DNA of 64,000 nucleotides from assembly GCF_018777395.1 (NCBI RefSeq), contig NZ_JAFJYC010000001.1, positions 620,001-684,000 of the forward strand, read 5' to 3'. The position numbers and the translations under genes are program-made. Origin of the DNA: Candidatus Sodalis endolongispinus (GTDB lineage Bacteria; Pseudomonadota; Gammaproteobacteria; Enterobacterales; Enterobacteriaceae). Of this stretch, positions 42,923-51,213 are shown one piece after another. The notes beneath the pieces were generated by a model, which was not told the DNA's origin, searched no databases, and saw only the letters and a program-made list of their open reading frames with translations. The number at the start of each line of letters is the position of its first letter. Position 1 is the first letter of the stretch.

Positions 42923-43345
42923 GACTACCTCTGAACTTAAGATACCGCTTGTAGAATACAATACGTTTGTTACCGCCTTTCCCACCCGCAACGGATGCCG
43001 GGGCGTGTGAAGAAAGAGTATAACAAATCGCCAAAGCTGAATTGATTCAGGTCAGACTACTTTCTATTACTCAGCTAATAAATACACGTTTTGCGGACTT
43101 TATCATACTGTAAAACGTGCATGGCCGCTTCCGCTTTAATGCGCAGCAACATTCACATCGGGGTGTGAAAAGCCGCTCCTGTCGGCGTTAATCGGCGCTA
43201 ATAGGGTGTTACTTCGGTTCCTTTTTAGTACCAGTCACCCCCCCTGACCCCGCGTTATCCTCAAGGTTGGTTTACCACCCAAGCCGACCTTAATGGTTTA
43301 AACCGCGGTTAAACCAGATAGCCGTTAGGGTCATCAGCTCCTTTT
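42923..43345. other. intergenic region upstream of pfkA and psiE
   Basis: No remnant of fieF, which E. coli has here, could be recognised. The segment includes AT-rich promoter-like sequence at 43040-43110. No tRNA or hairpin with a T-run was identified. Confidence 0.5.
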
Positions 43346-43361
43346 TGTGACATACATCACA
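43346..43361 (+). promoter_or_regulatory. perfect CRP site at the psiE promoter
   Basis: TGTGACATACATCACA is an exact TGTGA-N6-TCACA site. A TATACT -10 element lies 11 bases downstream (43373-43378), so CRP would cover the -35 region and repress. E. coli psiE is known to be repressed by cAMP-CRP and activated by PhoB; I could not find a convincing Pho box. Confidence 0.85.
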
Positions 43362-43421
43362 CTGAAAAGCGTTATACTGCCGGAGATAACCCCGACAACG
43401 TTTATGCAGGGTAATGACACC

Positions 43422-43821
43422 ATGATTTCTGGAACGCGTATTGCCGATGCACTGCAAATGGTTTTAAATATCGGCCTGGTATGTTTGAGTATGATATTGA
43501 TTATTTTCCTGGGCTGGCCAAACCTACGATTTAGCGCGGGTGCTGCTCAACGCGGGCGAACAAAGTTCTACCTATCTGTTGATAGAGGGTATTGTCACCT
43601 ATTTTCTCTACTTTGAGTTTATCGCCCTGATAGTGAAATATTTTCAGTCAGGATATCACTTTCCCCTGCGTTACTTTATTTATATTGGCATTACGGCCAT
43701 TATCCGCCTCATCGTCGTCGATCATGAAAACCCGCTGGACACGCTGTGTTATTCAGCCGCCATTTTGATACTGGTAGTCACATTGTGGCTGGCGCATAGC
43801 TCTAGACTCATGCGCGAATAA
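43422..43821 (+). pseudogene. psiE: psiE, phosphate-starvation-inducible membrane protein, frameshifted
   Basis: PsiE is a small four-TM inner-membrane protein of unknown function. The frame from 43422 (or ATG 43404) gives MISGTRIADALQMVLNIGLV and the first TM. An extra C at 43518-43519 then turns [17 protein letters not shown] into [12 protein letters not shown]. The correct frame continues to 43821 with the family core ([33 protein letters not shown]). A single-base insertion is the only visible lesion, so inactivation is probably recent. The promoter still has a perfect CRP site. Confidence 0.9.
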
Positions 43822-43893
43822 CGCCCGAACATTGAGCGGCCCTCTGCGACTGGTCCCCATCGCACCGCCGCCCTGCCCGGTTTTGCCATCGCT

Positions 43894-44735
43894 TTAGCGC
43901 AAAAAGCGACTTTCCACCGCGCGCATGCTTTCGTCCCCCTGCAGCGTCATTATGTCGTTGACGGTCGGCAAGGCGGTGTCCACCCCATAGATGCCGCCAT
44001 CGCGCCGACCGCCGCGCGGATGGCGTGATTACCGTAAATGACGATCCCCACTTTACCGCTCTCGGCAATACTCGACTCGGTAAGCTGCGGATACGCCGTC
44101 GGCACCAGCACCAGCGGAATCTGGCCTGTCCAGGCATCGATAAACGAGAGGATCTCCGCCGGGGTTTTTTGCCGGGAATGAATGAGGATCGCATCCGCGC
44201 CAGCTTCTTGATACGCGTACGCCCGGCGCAGGGCGTCGTCCTGCCCGAGCCCGGCAATCAACGCCTCGACCCGGGCGATAATTACCAAATTGCTATCCTG
44301 GCGGGCGTCGATGGCGGCGCCAATCTTGCCTTGAAAGGTTTCAATGCTGACCAGCTCCTGCCGCCCGTCGGTGCGCAGGCTGGTGTCTTTTGGAAAGGTC
44401 TTATCCTCCATCACTACCGCCGCCACGCCGGCCGCCTCATACTGTGGGATGGCATAGCTGACATTTACCGCGTTACCAAAACCGGTATCGATATCCGCAA
44501 TCACGGGGGTTGCGACGGCGGCAGCGATAGCGCGCATCATATCCAGGTGAATGCCCATCGGCAGGATATTGGCATCCGGCACCGCGTAGCTGGCCGCCAA
44601 CTCGAACCCGCTGCCCCAGATGCCGTCAAAGCCCGCCTCAGCGGCAAGCCGCGCGCACAAGGGATTATGGGCGGCCATCGCGGTGAAAAGTTGCCGGTTG
44701 TCGAGCGTTGAACGCAATATCGCGTGCTTGTGCAT
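43894..44735 (-). pseudogene. phosphonopyruvate hydrolase-like (PEP mutase/isocitrate lyase superfamily), deleted and frameshifted near the C-terminus
   Basis: The intact enzyme family uses a TIM barrel with Mg2+ to cleave or rearrange phosphonopyruvate in phosphonate metabolism. From 44735 the frame (RLFTAMAAHNP-type start LFTAMAAHNPLCARLAAEAG, then GFDGIWGSGFELAASYAVPD, DIDTGFGNAVN, MEDKTFPKDTSLRTDGRQE) resembles known phosphonopyruvate hydrolases more than PEP mutases. PEP mutases have NS after EDKxFPK; here DTS is seen. After KVGIVIYGNHAIRAAVGAM about nine residues are missing and the frame shifts. The normal end (GGIYGVDTALPTVNDIM to RAVESRFLR) is readable in the other frame to TAA 43894-43896. 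The substrate assignment is from memory of the family and needs a search. Confidence 0.78.
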
Positions 44736-45131
44736 GCCTTGCTCCTCACCTCAGTTGATTAACGATTCGCGGCAGTAAGGGATAGCATTCTGCCGCCCAT
44801 GGTTTTCCCTCCTGCCAGACCCAAAACAGCATGCATCATGGCCCTGGTGCCTGTGGCGATGGCCGGGCGGGATAGCCTTCACGTTAACCCAGTCCTTACG
44901 CCCACACCAGAACCGAACGCCAATCCAATCGGGTTAGTGTTCGCCTTTGAATGTCAATCCTAAGGAAACAGCAAGATATCCCGCTTCGACCATTCGCGCC
45001 TTCATCAGCCAGCGTGACCCTGTCGAGCAAGCCAGGGATCTCTGCCGCTATTCAAAAAGGACTCTAAGCGAAACGTTAAACGCGGATGAGGATGATTAAT
45101 CCCGCTCCGGATTAAGGTCATGCGCCTGGGT
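44736..45131. other. intergenic region without recognised gene
   Basis: Only short ORFs of no recognisable content are present (for example 45005-45190 minus, which is a shadow of the TM2 gene end). No terminator or operator could be supported. Confidence 0.45.
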
Positions 45132-45428
45132 TTAACCATACTTTCTGGCGAAATTTTCGTCAGAGGTACATAAATAGATAATAAATTCAATGAAAGCTAT
45201 TAACGCAGGGATAAAGGTCCAGCAGAACAGCAGATACAGTACCCCCTGGCCAGTCTTGCCTAAATAGAATTTGTGAACGCCGAAACCGCCGAGGAAAAAC
45301 GCCAATAGCGCGGCGGAGATGCGATTTTTACTGCCGACTACGTTATAGATGGCGCCACAGTGCGGGCAGCTTTTTGCTGTTTCATGGATTTGCTTTTCGC
45401 AGCCCCGACAGTAAACATTATTCGACCT
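45132..45428 (-). pseudogene. TM2-domain protein with N-terminal zinc ribbon; start codon apparently lost
   Basis: A 98-codon minus-strand frame encodes a coherent protein although it has no ATG, GTG or TTG at its beginning. An AAGGA ribosome-binding site is followed eight bases later by AGG at 45428-45426 where ATG would be expected. The reading is then SNNVYCRGCEKQIHETAKS, a four-Cys zinc ribbon with CxxC at about 7-10 and CPHC at 21-24. The TM2 domain follows (ISAALLAFFLGGFGVHKFYL, GKTGQGVLYLLFCW, then a second helix and a short YLCTSDENFARKYG tail) to TAA 45134-45132. TM2 proteins are small two-helix membrane proteins of unclear function. One T-to-G change would explain the loss. A downstream in-frame start that gives a useful protein is not evident. 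Confidence 0.8.
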
Positions 45429-46042
45429 AGTCGTAATCCTTATGATGTTATTTTTATTGCAAGCCGCTGAGTAGAGACTTTGATATATATTTTACCGCCC
45501 TAATCAATCTTTACAAGGCCCTGCTGTTCAACATCGCCCGCACAAGCTGAGTAGATGGAAAGCTGATGCCTTATGGCACCCGTTATGGCGCCCGTTGCCT
45601 CTTCGCCGATGCCAATACCGAATAGAAAGGGTCGCCATAAAGGCATTAGACCTACTTTTCCCCGACAATAAAGCCCGCTCACGCCAGACAAGCTCTTCTT
45701 TAAATGAACAGGTCACACTCGGACAATGTCTAAAACAACTGCTATTCGGCACCGTTTTTTTGCAGTAACCTTTCTGCTAGTCGCATTTCGCTCAAATTAT
45801 CGCCAATAATTATTTAAACATGAAAAGAATCCTCTATGCCTATCAAGCAAGAAATAATGAATAAAATCGCCCTATTAGCTTTTAAAAAATTACAATCCGC
45901 CGTTTTTTTGAGCATTTTTATCAGCAACATTTTGACGTTTTAGAACACAAGGATAAACAGAGGGTCATCCACCGCGCTTTGTTTGTCGCTGGAACTCATG
46001 GTATTTGATTATTCTGAGCTTACCCAGGACAAGTAGGATTAT
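45429..46042. other. intergenic region without recognised gene
   Basis: Two overlapping minus-strand ORFs at 45500-45752 have no recognisable domain and probably represent eroded sequence. The part next to 46043 is AT-rich and supplies the likely promoter of the following ORF. Confidence 0.45.
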
Positions 46043-46411
46043 ATGAATGGCGACAAATATGCACGTGAATCCATTATAGCGCTAGTGAAATCCGATCCCG
46101 TCACCGTATTGAGCTTAACCATGCCACAGATCATTTTTCTGCTCTATCCCTACATCAATGACTACCAAATTGATCCCAAAATCAGAACCTATTTGCGCAA
46201 TGATCTTGCTCTGCTCTGCGGGTTCAAAACACAAGAAGCTCTGCCGTGGAGGCCAACAAAAGAATGGATCCCTGGCATCATCTTTACTTATTACCGCCAA
46301 GAGGACAGCGTGATGCCTCTTGGCCATGATGGGATATGTGACACAATGGCAGAAGCGCCGGCGACGGATACGGCGTGCCAGAAAATACCTCCGTCTGGTG
46401 CTTCGCTTTAA
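46043..46411 (+). CDS. hypothetical protein, 122 residues
   Basis: I do not recognise a family. The ATG follows an ACAAGTAGG-type ribosome-binding site. The first 75 residues look like a folded domain with alternating helices (SIIALVKSDPVTVLSLTMPQ, YINDYQIDPKIRTYL). The C-terminal 30 residues are polar and include two Cys. There is no signal peptide or clear TM helix. Its AT-rich surroundings differ from those of the housekeeping genes and suggest acquired DNA. It could be a fragment of a larger ancestral gene. Confidence 0.4.
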   Translation: MNGDKYARESIIALVKSDPVTVLSLTMPQIIFLLYPYINDYQIDPKIRTYLRNDLALLCGFKTQEALPWRPTKEWIPGIIFTYYRQEDSVMPLGHDGICDTMAEAPATDTACQKIPPSGASL

Positions 46412-47260
46412 TACAGATTGTCGCGCAAAGCTCGCGCTGATAAGCAAGCGCGTCCATAGGGCCTTATCACCTCTGTAAAATCCGATTGCAGTAAAAGAAT
46501 TACAGCCTTAGCCGTTTATGCACTGATTCACCCCTTTCGTTTCACAAGGCTTTGGCAATCGTCATTCGCCAGCGGGTGGTAAATGTATACCTCGCATTAA
46601 CGCGACATCACGTGCTGGCAGCGCGCTCAGAGACTGCACATCACAGCCGCGCCACAACGGCGTTGACGCTGGATTTCCACTGCAACCAGGCAATGACATT
46701 TCTAATGGGGTGCGGCAGCAGAAAGGATGACAATGAAATTATTTACGTGTTTATGAAAATGTCAGGGGCAAATTGATAGAATTTTACCCATCCCCTTTTC
46801 TATACGGCGAGCATGTCCGCGGCGCCTGAAGAGTTGAGCGCTGCGGGTGTAGGGAGGGGAGCGCCTAGCAGATTGGGCCATCTAAGGTGCAGCGCCAAGC
46901 GCTGCCGAAGAATGTGTGGTGTGGCCCCAAGCGCCGCCGGGACATTATTAAGCCCGGTGAGGTTTGCGCCAAGCGCTGCCGGGCGGGGGTTTAGCGCCGT
47001 GAGTGCGATTGCCGGGCGTGACACGCGCCACCCCCACCACCACCAGGCGGGGGGCCAGCTTTGCTGGGCCGCGCCGGTATGCTCGACATGCCCGGCATAG
47101 ACGACGCCGTCGGTCACAGATGACGTCGGTCATTAGCTGAGTACTGCTTTCTCGCCACGATTTGAGTTAAGTTGAGTGAAAGCAGCACAGCTCGAAGCGG
47201 CTGGAGAGCATCCACCCTCCAGGGAAGAGTATCAAGATAGCTCACTTAAGGAATAATAAT
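46412..47260. other. long non-coding or decayed region before the LOG gene
   Basis: No supported gene occurs in 849 bases. A GC-rich island at about 46810-47110 carries three imperfect copies of GCGCCAAGCGCTGCCGGG (46891-46907, 46925-46940, 46966-46983) and open frames on both strands, which appear compositional. The last 40 bases contain the AGGAAT ribosome-binding site of the gene at 47261. Confidence 0.5.
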
Positions 47261-47752
47261 ATGATTAATATTGGGATTTTTTGCGGTTCCGCTAACGGTA
47301 GCGATCCGGTTTACCGGGAAGCCGCCAGCCAGACCGGTCAGTTATTGGCCGGAAAAGGAATGGGTATCGTCTATGGCGGGGGAAAGGTCGGCCTGATGGG
47401 CGCTGTCGCTGATGCGGCATTAGAGCACGGCGGCCATGTCACCGGCGTGATCCCACAATCATTAGTCGAGCGTGAAATCGCCCACACCGGACTAACCCAC
47501 CTTCACGTGGTAGCGAATATGCACGAACGCAAAATGAAAATGGCGGCGCAGTTGGGGCTACATGCAAAGCCTTGTGCCTTTCTTGATGTCAACGGCTTTT
47601 ACCGCCCGTTGCAAGACATGATCCGTCAAATGGTCGAGCAAGGATTTCTGAAAAAGAGCCATGAAGATATGCTGATTTTTTCGGCAAACATGACAGAAAT
47701 AACCGAATATTTTGCTGATTATCGCGCCCCCGCCGTCAAATGGTCACAGTGA
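47261..47752 (+). pseudogene. LOG-family protein (TIGR00730) with in-frame deletion of the PGGxGT active-site segment
   Basis: LOG proteins are nucleoside 5'-monophosphate phosphoribohydrolases, often annotated as lysine decarboxylase-like. The N-terminus is normal (IGIFCGSANGSDPVYREA, the nucleotide loop VYGGGKVGLMGAVADAA). After VVANMHERKMKMAA the sequence jumps to QLGLHAKPCAFLDVNGFY. About 27 residues present in relatives, including the catalytic PGGxGTxxE motif, are absent. The frame is kept, giving 163 residues instead of about 190. The protein might be made but should lack the catalytic site. It is followed directly by a Nudix gene, with 10 bases between, suggesting an operon. Confidence 0.78.
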
Positions 47753-47762
47753 GGAAAAGAAA

Positions 47763-48425
47763 ATGGCGGATGAAAATGTCATCCATATCGCCGCGGCGGT
47801 AATCACTGACGCGCGGGGCTGGATCTTGCTGGTTAGAAAACGTCATTCAGCCTACTTTATGCAGCCGGGAGGCAAAATCGAGGCCGGAGAGCGCCCGGAA
47901 ATGGCTCTGGTGCGCGAGCTGCACGAGGAACTCCAGCTCCATATTCCAGCAGAGGATGTTTCTTTTCTGGGTCAATTTACCGATATCGCAGCCAACGAGC
48001 CCGGTTACAGGCTAATCGCCGAAATTTTTGCCGTTCCTGCTCCCGACCATGTGATCACCCCTGCAGCAGAGATAGAGGAGGTTATATGGCTTGATCCATT
48101 AGCCGAACAAACTGTTCCGCTGGCGCCACTGACCCAAAAGCAGCTTATTCCATTGCTTTTGCAATCACGAACGGTAATTAGTGTATCTCAGGCACAAAAA
48201 AAACCCGCTGATGAGGCGTGGAAGACAGGGATGGTGTCTATGGAAAGGAAAAAGGTCATTCTTTATTCGTTTACTGCTGGCTTCTTGGCAGAAGTCGAAA
48301 TCTTTTCCGCCATCTGCAGCTTTAAATCACTTAACCGCTGCAGATGCTTTTGCTCTAGAATCTGTTGCTGTTACGGCGTAAGCAAGTTATACATTTGGTT
48401 GCGCACCCGGGCCATTTCGACCTGA
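47763..48425 (+). CDS. Nudix hydrolase with unusual C-terminal extension
   Basis: The ATG at 47763 follows a GAGGAAAAGA ribosome-binding site and gives [20 protein letters not shown]. The Nudix box is at about 41-63 ([17 protein letters not shown] plus HEELQL), complete except for Gln in place of the usual Gly near its end. The Nudix fold ends around residue 140. The remaining ~80 residues run antisense through the CpxQ RNA and the 3' part of the cpxP pseudogene. They are Cys- and Arg-rich, unlike any Nudix protein I know, so the natural stop was probably lost. Substrate is unknown; the family cleaves nucleoside diphosphate-linked compounds. Confidence 0.78.
   Translation: MADENVIHIAAAVITDARGWILLVRKRHSAYFMQPGGKIEAGERPEMALVRELHEELQLHIPAEDVSFLGQFTDIAANEPGYRLIAEIFAVPAPDHVITPAAEIEEVIWLDPLAEQTVPLAPLTQKQLIPLLLQSRTVISVSQAQKKPADEAWKTGMVSMERKKVILYSFTAGFLAEVEIFSAICSFKSLNRCRCFCSRICCCYGVSKLYIWLRTRAIST
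48196..48252 (-). ncRNA. cpxQ: CpxQ-like small RNA from the cpxP 3' end
   Basis: Directly after the cpxP stop on the minus strand the sequence reads TTTTTCCTTTCCATAGACAC then CATCCCTGTCTTCC. As I recall it, this is almost identical to the 5' body and seed region of the Hfq-dependent CpxQ RNA of E. coli and Salmonella. It ends in a GC stem (CCACGC/GCGGG with one bulge) and eight T at 48203-48196, 57 nt in all. CpxQ is released from cpxP mRNA by RNase E and represses envelope-protein mRNAs under Cpx stress. The stem is weaker than the E. coli one. Identity should be confirmed by alignment. Confidence 0.75.
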
Positions 48426-48757
48426 CGAGCAACCTGCTCCTGGGCCATCTTTTCCGTTTGTTCCCTAACGGCAGCCTCGTCGAAAGTTTTGGCGGTCACC
48501 AGCGTATGCATGCGTTCCATTTCGCTAATATTAATACTCGGCGGTGTCGCGGCTGGCGAGGCTCATGAGGTCCCGCATTTGTTGCCGCTGCTGTTCCGTC
48601 AGCTTAACACCATCAAACATGCTGTAGTGGCTTTCCTGTATCCGATGCGTAAGGGCATCCTGTTGCCAGCTTTCCAATGTATTGTTTTTAGCAGCTACAG
48701 TATTAACAGAGAAGAGACCAGCGCGGCGGCGATGAACAAGAGGATGTGTTTGTGCAT
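48263..48757 (-). pseudogene. cpxP: cpxP, periplasmic Cpx inhibitor/chaperone, multiply disrupted
   Basis: CpxP is a periplasmic LTxxQ protein that damps CpxA. From ATG 48757, after an AAGGGGG site, the signal peptide starts MHKHILLFIAAALVSSLL and then shifts frame. The mature part is readable in another frame (LESWQQDALTHRIQESHYSM, FDGVKLTEQQRQQMRDLM). It shifts again near 48540 and continues as [20 protein letters not shown] and [20 protein letters not shown]. An in-frame TAA follows where relatives have Glu (LLTPEQQ). The frame ends at 48263 (KKPAVNE). At least three lesions make it clearly dead, while the 3' CpxQ RNA is conserved. Confidence 0.9.
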
Positions 48758-48839
48758 CCCGGCCCCCTTGGCATGTTTCTTTGTCGCTATATGATGGAAG
48801 TTAGTCTACCCAAGCCGCTGCAAACATGCGTCATGCGGT

Positions 48840-48854
48840 GTAAAGCTACGTAAA
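48840..48854 (+). promoter_or_regulatory. CpxR box between cpxP and cpxR
   Basis: GTAAAGCTACGTAAA is an exact GTAAA-N5-GTAAA CpxR site. It lies in the divergent cpxP/cpxRA promoter, 53 bases before the cpxR start, as in E. coli, where it drives cpxP strongly and autoregulates cpxRA. Confidence 0.9.
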
Positions 48855-48906
48855 GTCATGGATTGGAAGGGATTGATGACGTATTTTGCGTCAGGAGGTG
48901 TATAAA

Positions 48907-49605
48907 ATGAATAAAATCCTTTTGGTTGATGATGACCGCGAATTAACGTCGCTGTTGAAGGAACTATTGGAAATGGAAGGCTTTAATGTCCAGGTGGCGC
49001 ATGACGGCGAACAGGCGTTAAGCCAGTTGGACAGTTCCATTGATCTCTTGCTTCTCGATGTAATGATGCCGCGTAAGAACGGCATCGATACTCTTAAAGA
49101 GCTGCGGCAGCAGCACCAGACGCCGGTGATTATGTTGACCGCTCGCGGCAGTGAGCTGGATCGCGTTTTGGGTCTGGAATTGGGCGCGGATGATTATTTA
49201 CCCAAGCCGTTCAACGACCGTGAACTGGTCGCGCGTATCCGGGCAATCTTGCGCCGTTCACACTGGACGGAACAACAGCAGACCGGCGAGGCCGGCACGC
49301 CGTCGCTGGAGGTCGATTTCCTGCGCCTGAATCCGGGCCGGCAGGAGGCCACCTTTGACGGAACGCCGCTGGAGTTGACCGGTACCGAGTTTACGTTGCT
49401 GTATCTGCTGGCGCAGCATTTAGGCCAGGTGGTGTCGCGGGAACATTTAAGCCAGGAAGTGCTGGGCAAACGTCTGACGCCGTTTGACCGCGCCATCGAT
49501 ATGCATATTTCCAATTTGCGTCGCAAGCTGCCGGAACGCAAAGACGGGCATCCGTGGTTCAAAACGTTACGTGGCCGGGGCTATTTGATGGTATCCGCTG
49601 CATGA
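48907..49605 (+). CDS. cpxR: envelope-stress response regulator CpxR
   Basis: CpxR is the OmpR-family response regulator of the Cpx envelope stress system. The ATG at 48907 gives MNKILLVDDDRELTSLLKEL and 232 residues, as in E. coli. The receiver domain has the acidic pocket DDD (8-10), the phospho-acceptor Asp51 (LLLLDVMMP) and Lys in LPKPF. The winged-helix DNA-binding domain (about 135-232) is complete (TLRGRGYLMVS). It overlaps cpxA by four bases (ATGA). A perfect CpxR box lies upstream. It is intact. Confidence 0.98.
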   Translation: MNKILLVDDDRELTSLLKELLEMEGFNVQVAHDGEQALSQLDSSIDLLLLDVMMPRKNGIDTLKELRQQHQTPVIMLTARGSELDRVLGLELGADDYLPKPFNDRELVARIRAILRRSHWTEQQQTGEAGTPSLEVDFLRLNPGRQEATFDGTPLELTGTEFTLLYLLAQHLGQVVSREHLSQEVLGKRLTPFDRAIDMHISNLRRKLPERKDGHPWFKTLRGRGYLMVSAA

Positions 49606-50975
49606 TCAACAGTTTGACCGCACGCATTTTCGCCATATTCTGGTTGACCCTCGCGCTGGTGCTCGTGTTGGTGCTTATGGTGCCCAAGCTGGATTCTCGG
49701 CAAATGACGCAATTGCTCGACAGCGAGCAACGCCAGGGCGTAATGCTGCAGCAGCATGTGGAGGCTGAGCTGGCCGCCGATCCGGCCAACGATTTGATGT
49801 GGTGGCGCCGGCTGTTTCGCGCTATCGATAAATGGGCCCCTCCCGGCCAGCGTTTGATTCTGGTGACCAGTGAAGGGCGGGTCATCGACGCCCAGCGCAA
49901 TGAAATGCAGATTATCCGCAACTTTATTGGTCAATCGGACAATGCCGATCATCCCCAAAAGAAAAAATACGGCCGCGCGGAATTAGTGGGCCCTTTCGCC
50001 ATTCGCGACGGCGAGGACAATTATCAACTTTATCAGATTCGCCCGGCCGGCAGCGCCCAATCGGACTTTATCAGTTTGCTGTTCGATCGCCCGCTACTAT
50101 TGCTGATTGTCACCATGCTTATCAGTATCCCGCTGCTGTTATGGCTGGCCTGGAGCCTGGCCAAACCGGCGCGTAAACTGAAGCATGCCGCCGATGAAGT
50201 GGCGCGCTGGAATCTGCGGCAACACCCTGAGCTGGAAGCGGGGCCGCAGGAGTTTCTGGCGACCGGCGTTAGCTTCAATCAGATGGTCAGCGCCCTGGAA
50301 CGGATGGTCACCGCGCAGCAGCGCCTGCTGTCCGATATCTCCCATGAGCTGCGTACGCCGTTAACCCGGCTCCAGTTGGCCACCGCGCTGATGCGGCGAC
50401 GGCACGGCGAGGGACACGAGCTTGCACGCATCGAGACCGAAGCGCAGCGGCTAGATTCGATGATTAACGATCTGCTGGTACTGTCCCGTAATCAGCATAA
50501 AAACGATCTGTCGCGGGAAGTGCTCAAGGCGAATGATCTGTGGTCGGATGTGCTTAATGACGCCACATTTGAAGCCGAGCAAATGGGTAAAAGCCTGGAG
50601 GTCACCTCGCCGCCGGGCAACTGGACACTGCTGGGCAACCCCTCCGCACTGTACAGCGCGCTGGAAAATATCGTGCGCAACGCCCTGCGTTATTCGCACC
50701 AGCGTATCACGGTCGGGTTCAGCGCCGATCAGCAGGGGATAACCATTACCGTTGATGATGATGGCCCCGGCGTCAGCGAGGACGATCGCGAGCAGATTTT
50801 CCGCCCCTTTTACCGTACCGATGAAGCGCGCGATCGCGAGTCCGGCGGTACCGGTCTGGGGCTGGCGATTGTCGAAACCGCCGTGATGCAGCACCGCGGC
50901 TGGGTCAAGGCCGAGGACAGCCCGCTCGGCGGATTGCGGCTAATTATCTGGCTGCCTTTGTTACCCCAGCGCTAA
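49602..50975 (+). CDS. cpxA: envelope-stress sensor histidine kinase CpxA
   Basis: CpxA is the inner-membrane kinase/phosphatase that senses envelope stress and controls CpxR. The ATG at 49602 overlaps the cpxR stop and gives 457 residues, the same as E. coli. TM1 is at about 7-28 and a periplasmic sensor domain runs to about 163. TM2 follows near 164-184, then HAMP. The H box SDISHELRTPLTR has its His near 248, and the N, G1 (DDDGPGVS) and G2 (GGTGLGLAIV) boxes are present. It is intact even though its inhibitor CpxP is lost. Confidence 0.97.
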   Translation: MINSLTARIFAIFWLTLALVLVLVLMVPKLDSRQMTQLLDSEQRQGVMLQQHVEAELAADPANDLMWWRRLFRAIDKWAPPGQRLILVTSEGRVIDAQRNEMQIIRNFIGQSDNADHPQKKKYGRAELVGPFAIRDGEDNYQLYQIRPAGSAQSDFISLLFDRPLLLLIVTMLISIPLLLWLAWSLAKPARKLKHAADEVARWNLRQHPELEAGPQEFLATGVSFNQMVSALERMVTAQQRLLSDISHELRTPLTRLQLATALMRRRHGEGHELARIETEAQRLDSMINDLLVLSRNQHKNDLSREVLKANDLWSDVLNDATFEAEQMGKSLEVTSPPGNWTLLGNPSALYSALENIVRNALRYSHQRITVGFSADQQGITITVDDDGPGVSEDDREQIFRPFYRTDEARDRESGGTGLGLAIVETAVMQHRGWVKAEDSPLGGLRLIIWLPLLPQR

Positions 50976-51213
50976 GCACAGCCAGGCGCGAAAGCAGGAT
51001 CCGCGCCCGCCGGCCCGTGGGAAAGCGGCCTGTCCGGTTCACCGGCTGACAATGGTCCTTCCGGGCCGCGATAGACGGCAGCGCACCTGAGCATGATTAC
51101 CATGAAGTAAAGCCCCGCGCATGATTGCCAAGAAGCGAAGCCCGCAGCGCATCAGGAAGTGGCGGCAGGAGCGAACATTTTTTGCTATTCTGCGCCCTGC
51201 TTAAGGGGGCATT
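50976..51213. other. intergenic region between cpxA and trmL
   Basis: GC-rich sequence with imperfect local repeats (ATGATTACCATGAAGTAAAG / ATGATTGCCAAGAAGCGAAG at about 51093-51140). No gene or terminator is supported. The trmL promoter probably lies at its right end (TTTTTTGCTATTCTGC). Confidence 0.5.

Noticed and set aside
43404..43421. Earlier psiE start at ATG 43404
   Set aside because: Possible but not decisive; 43422 was used because the following residues fit the family start equally well. The gene is broken either way.
45500..45752. Two minus-strand ORFs as a possible second zinc-ribbon membrane protein
   Set aside because: Cys spacing and hydrophobic segments do not form a coherent frame even allowing one frameshift.
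46800..47117. Overlapping ORFs on both strands (105 and 95 codons)
   Set aside because: They owe their openness to GC-rich repeats; no ribosome-binding site or domain is seen.
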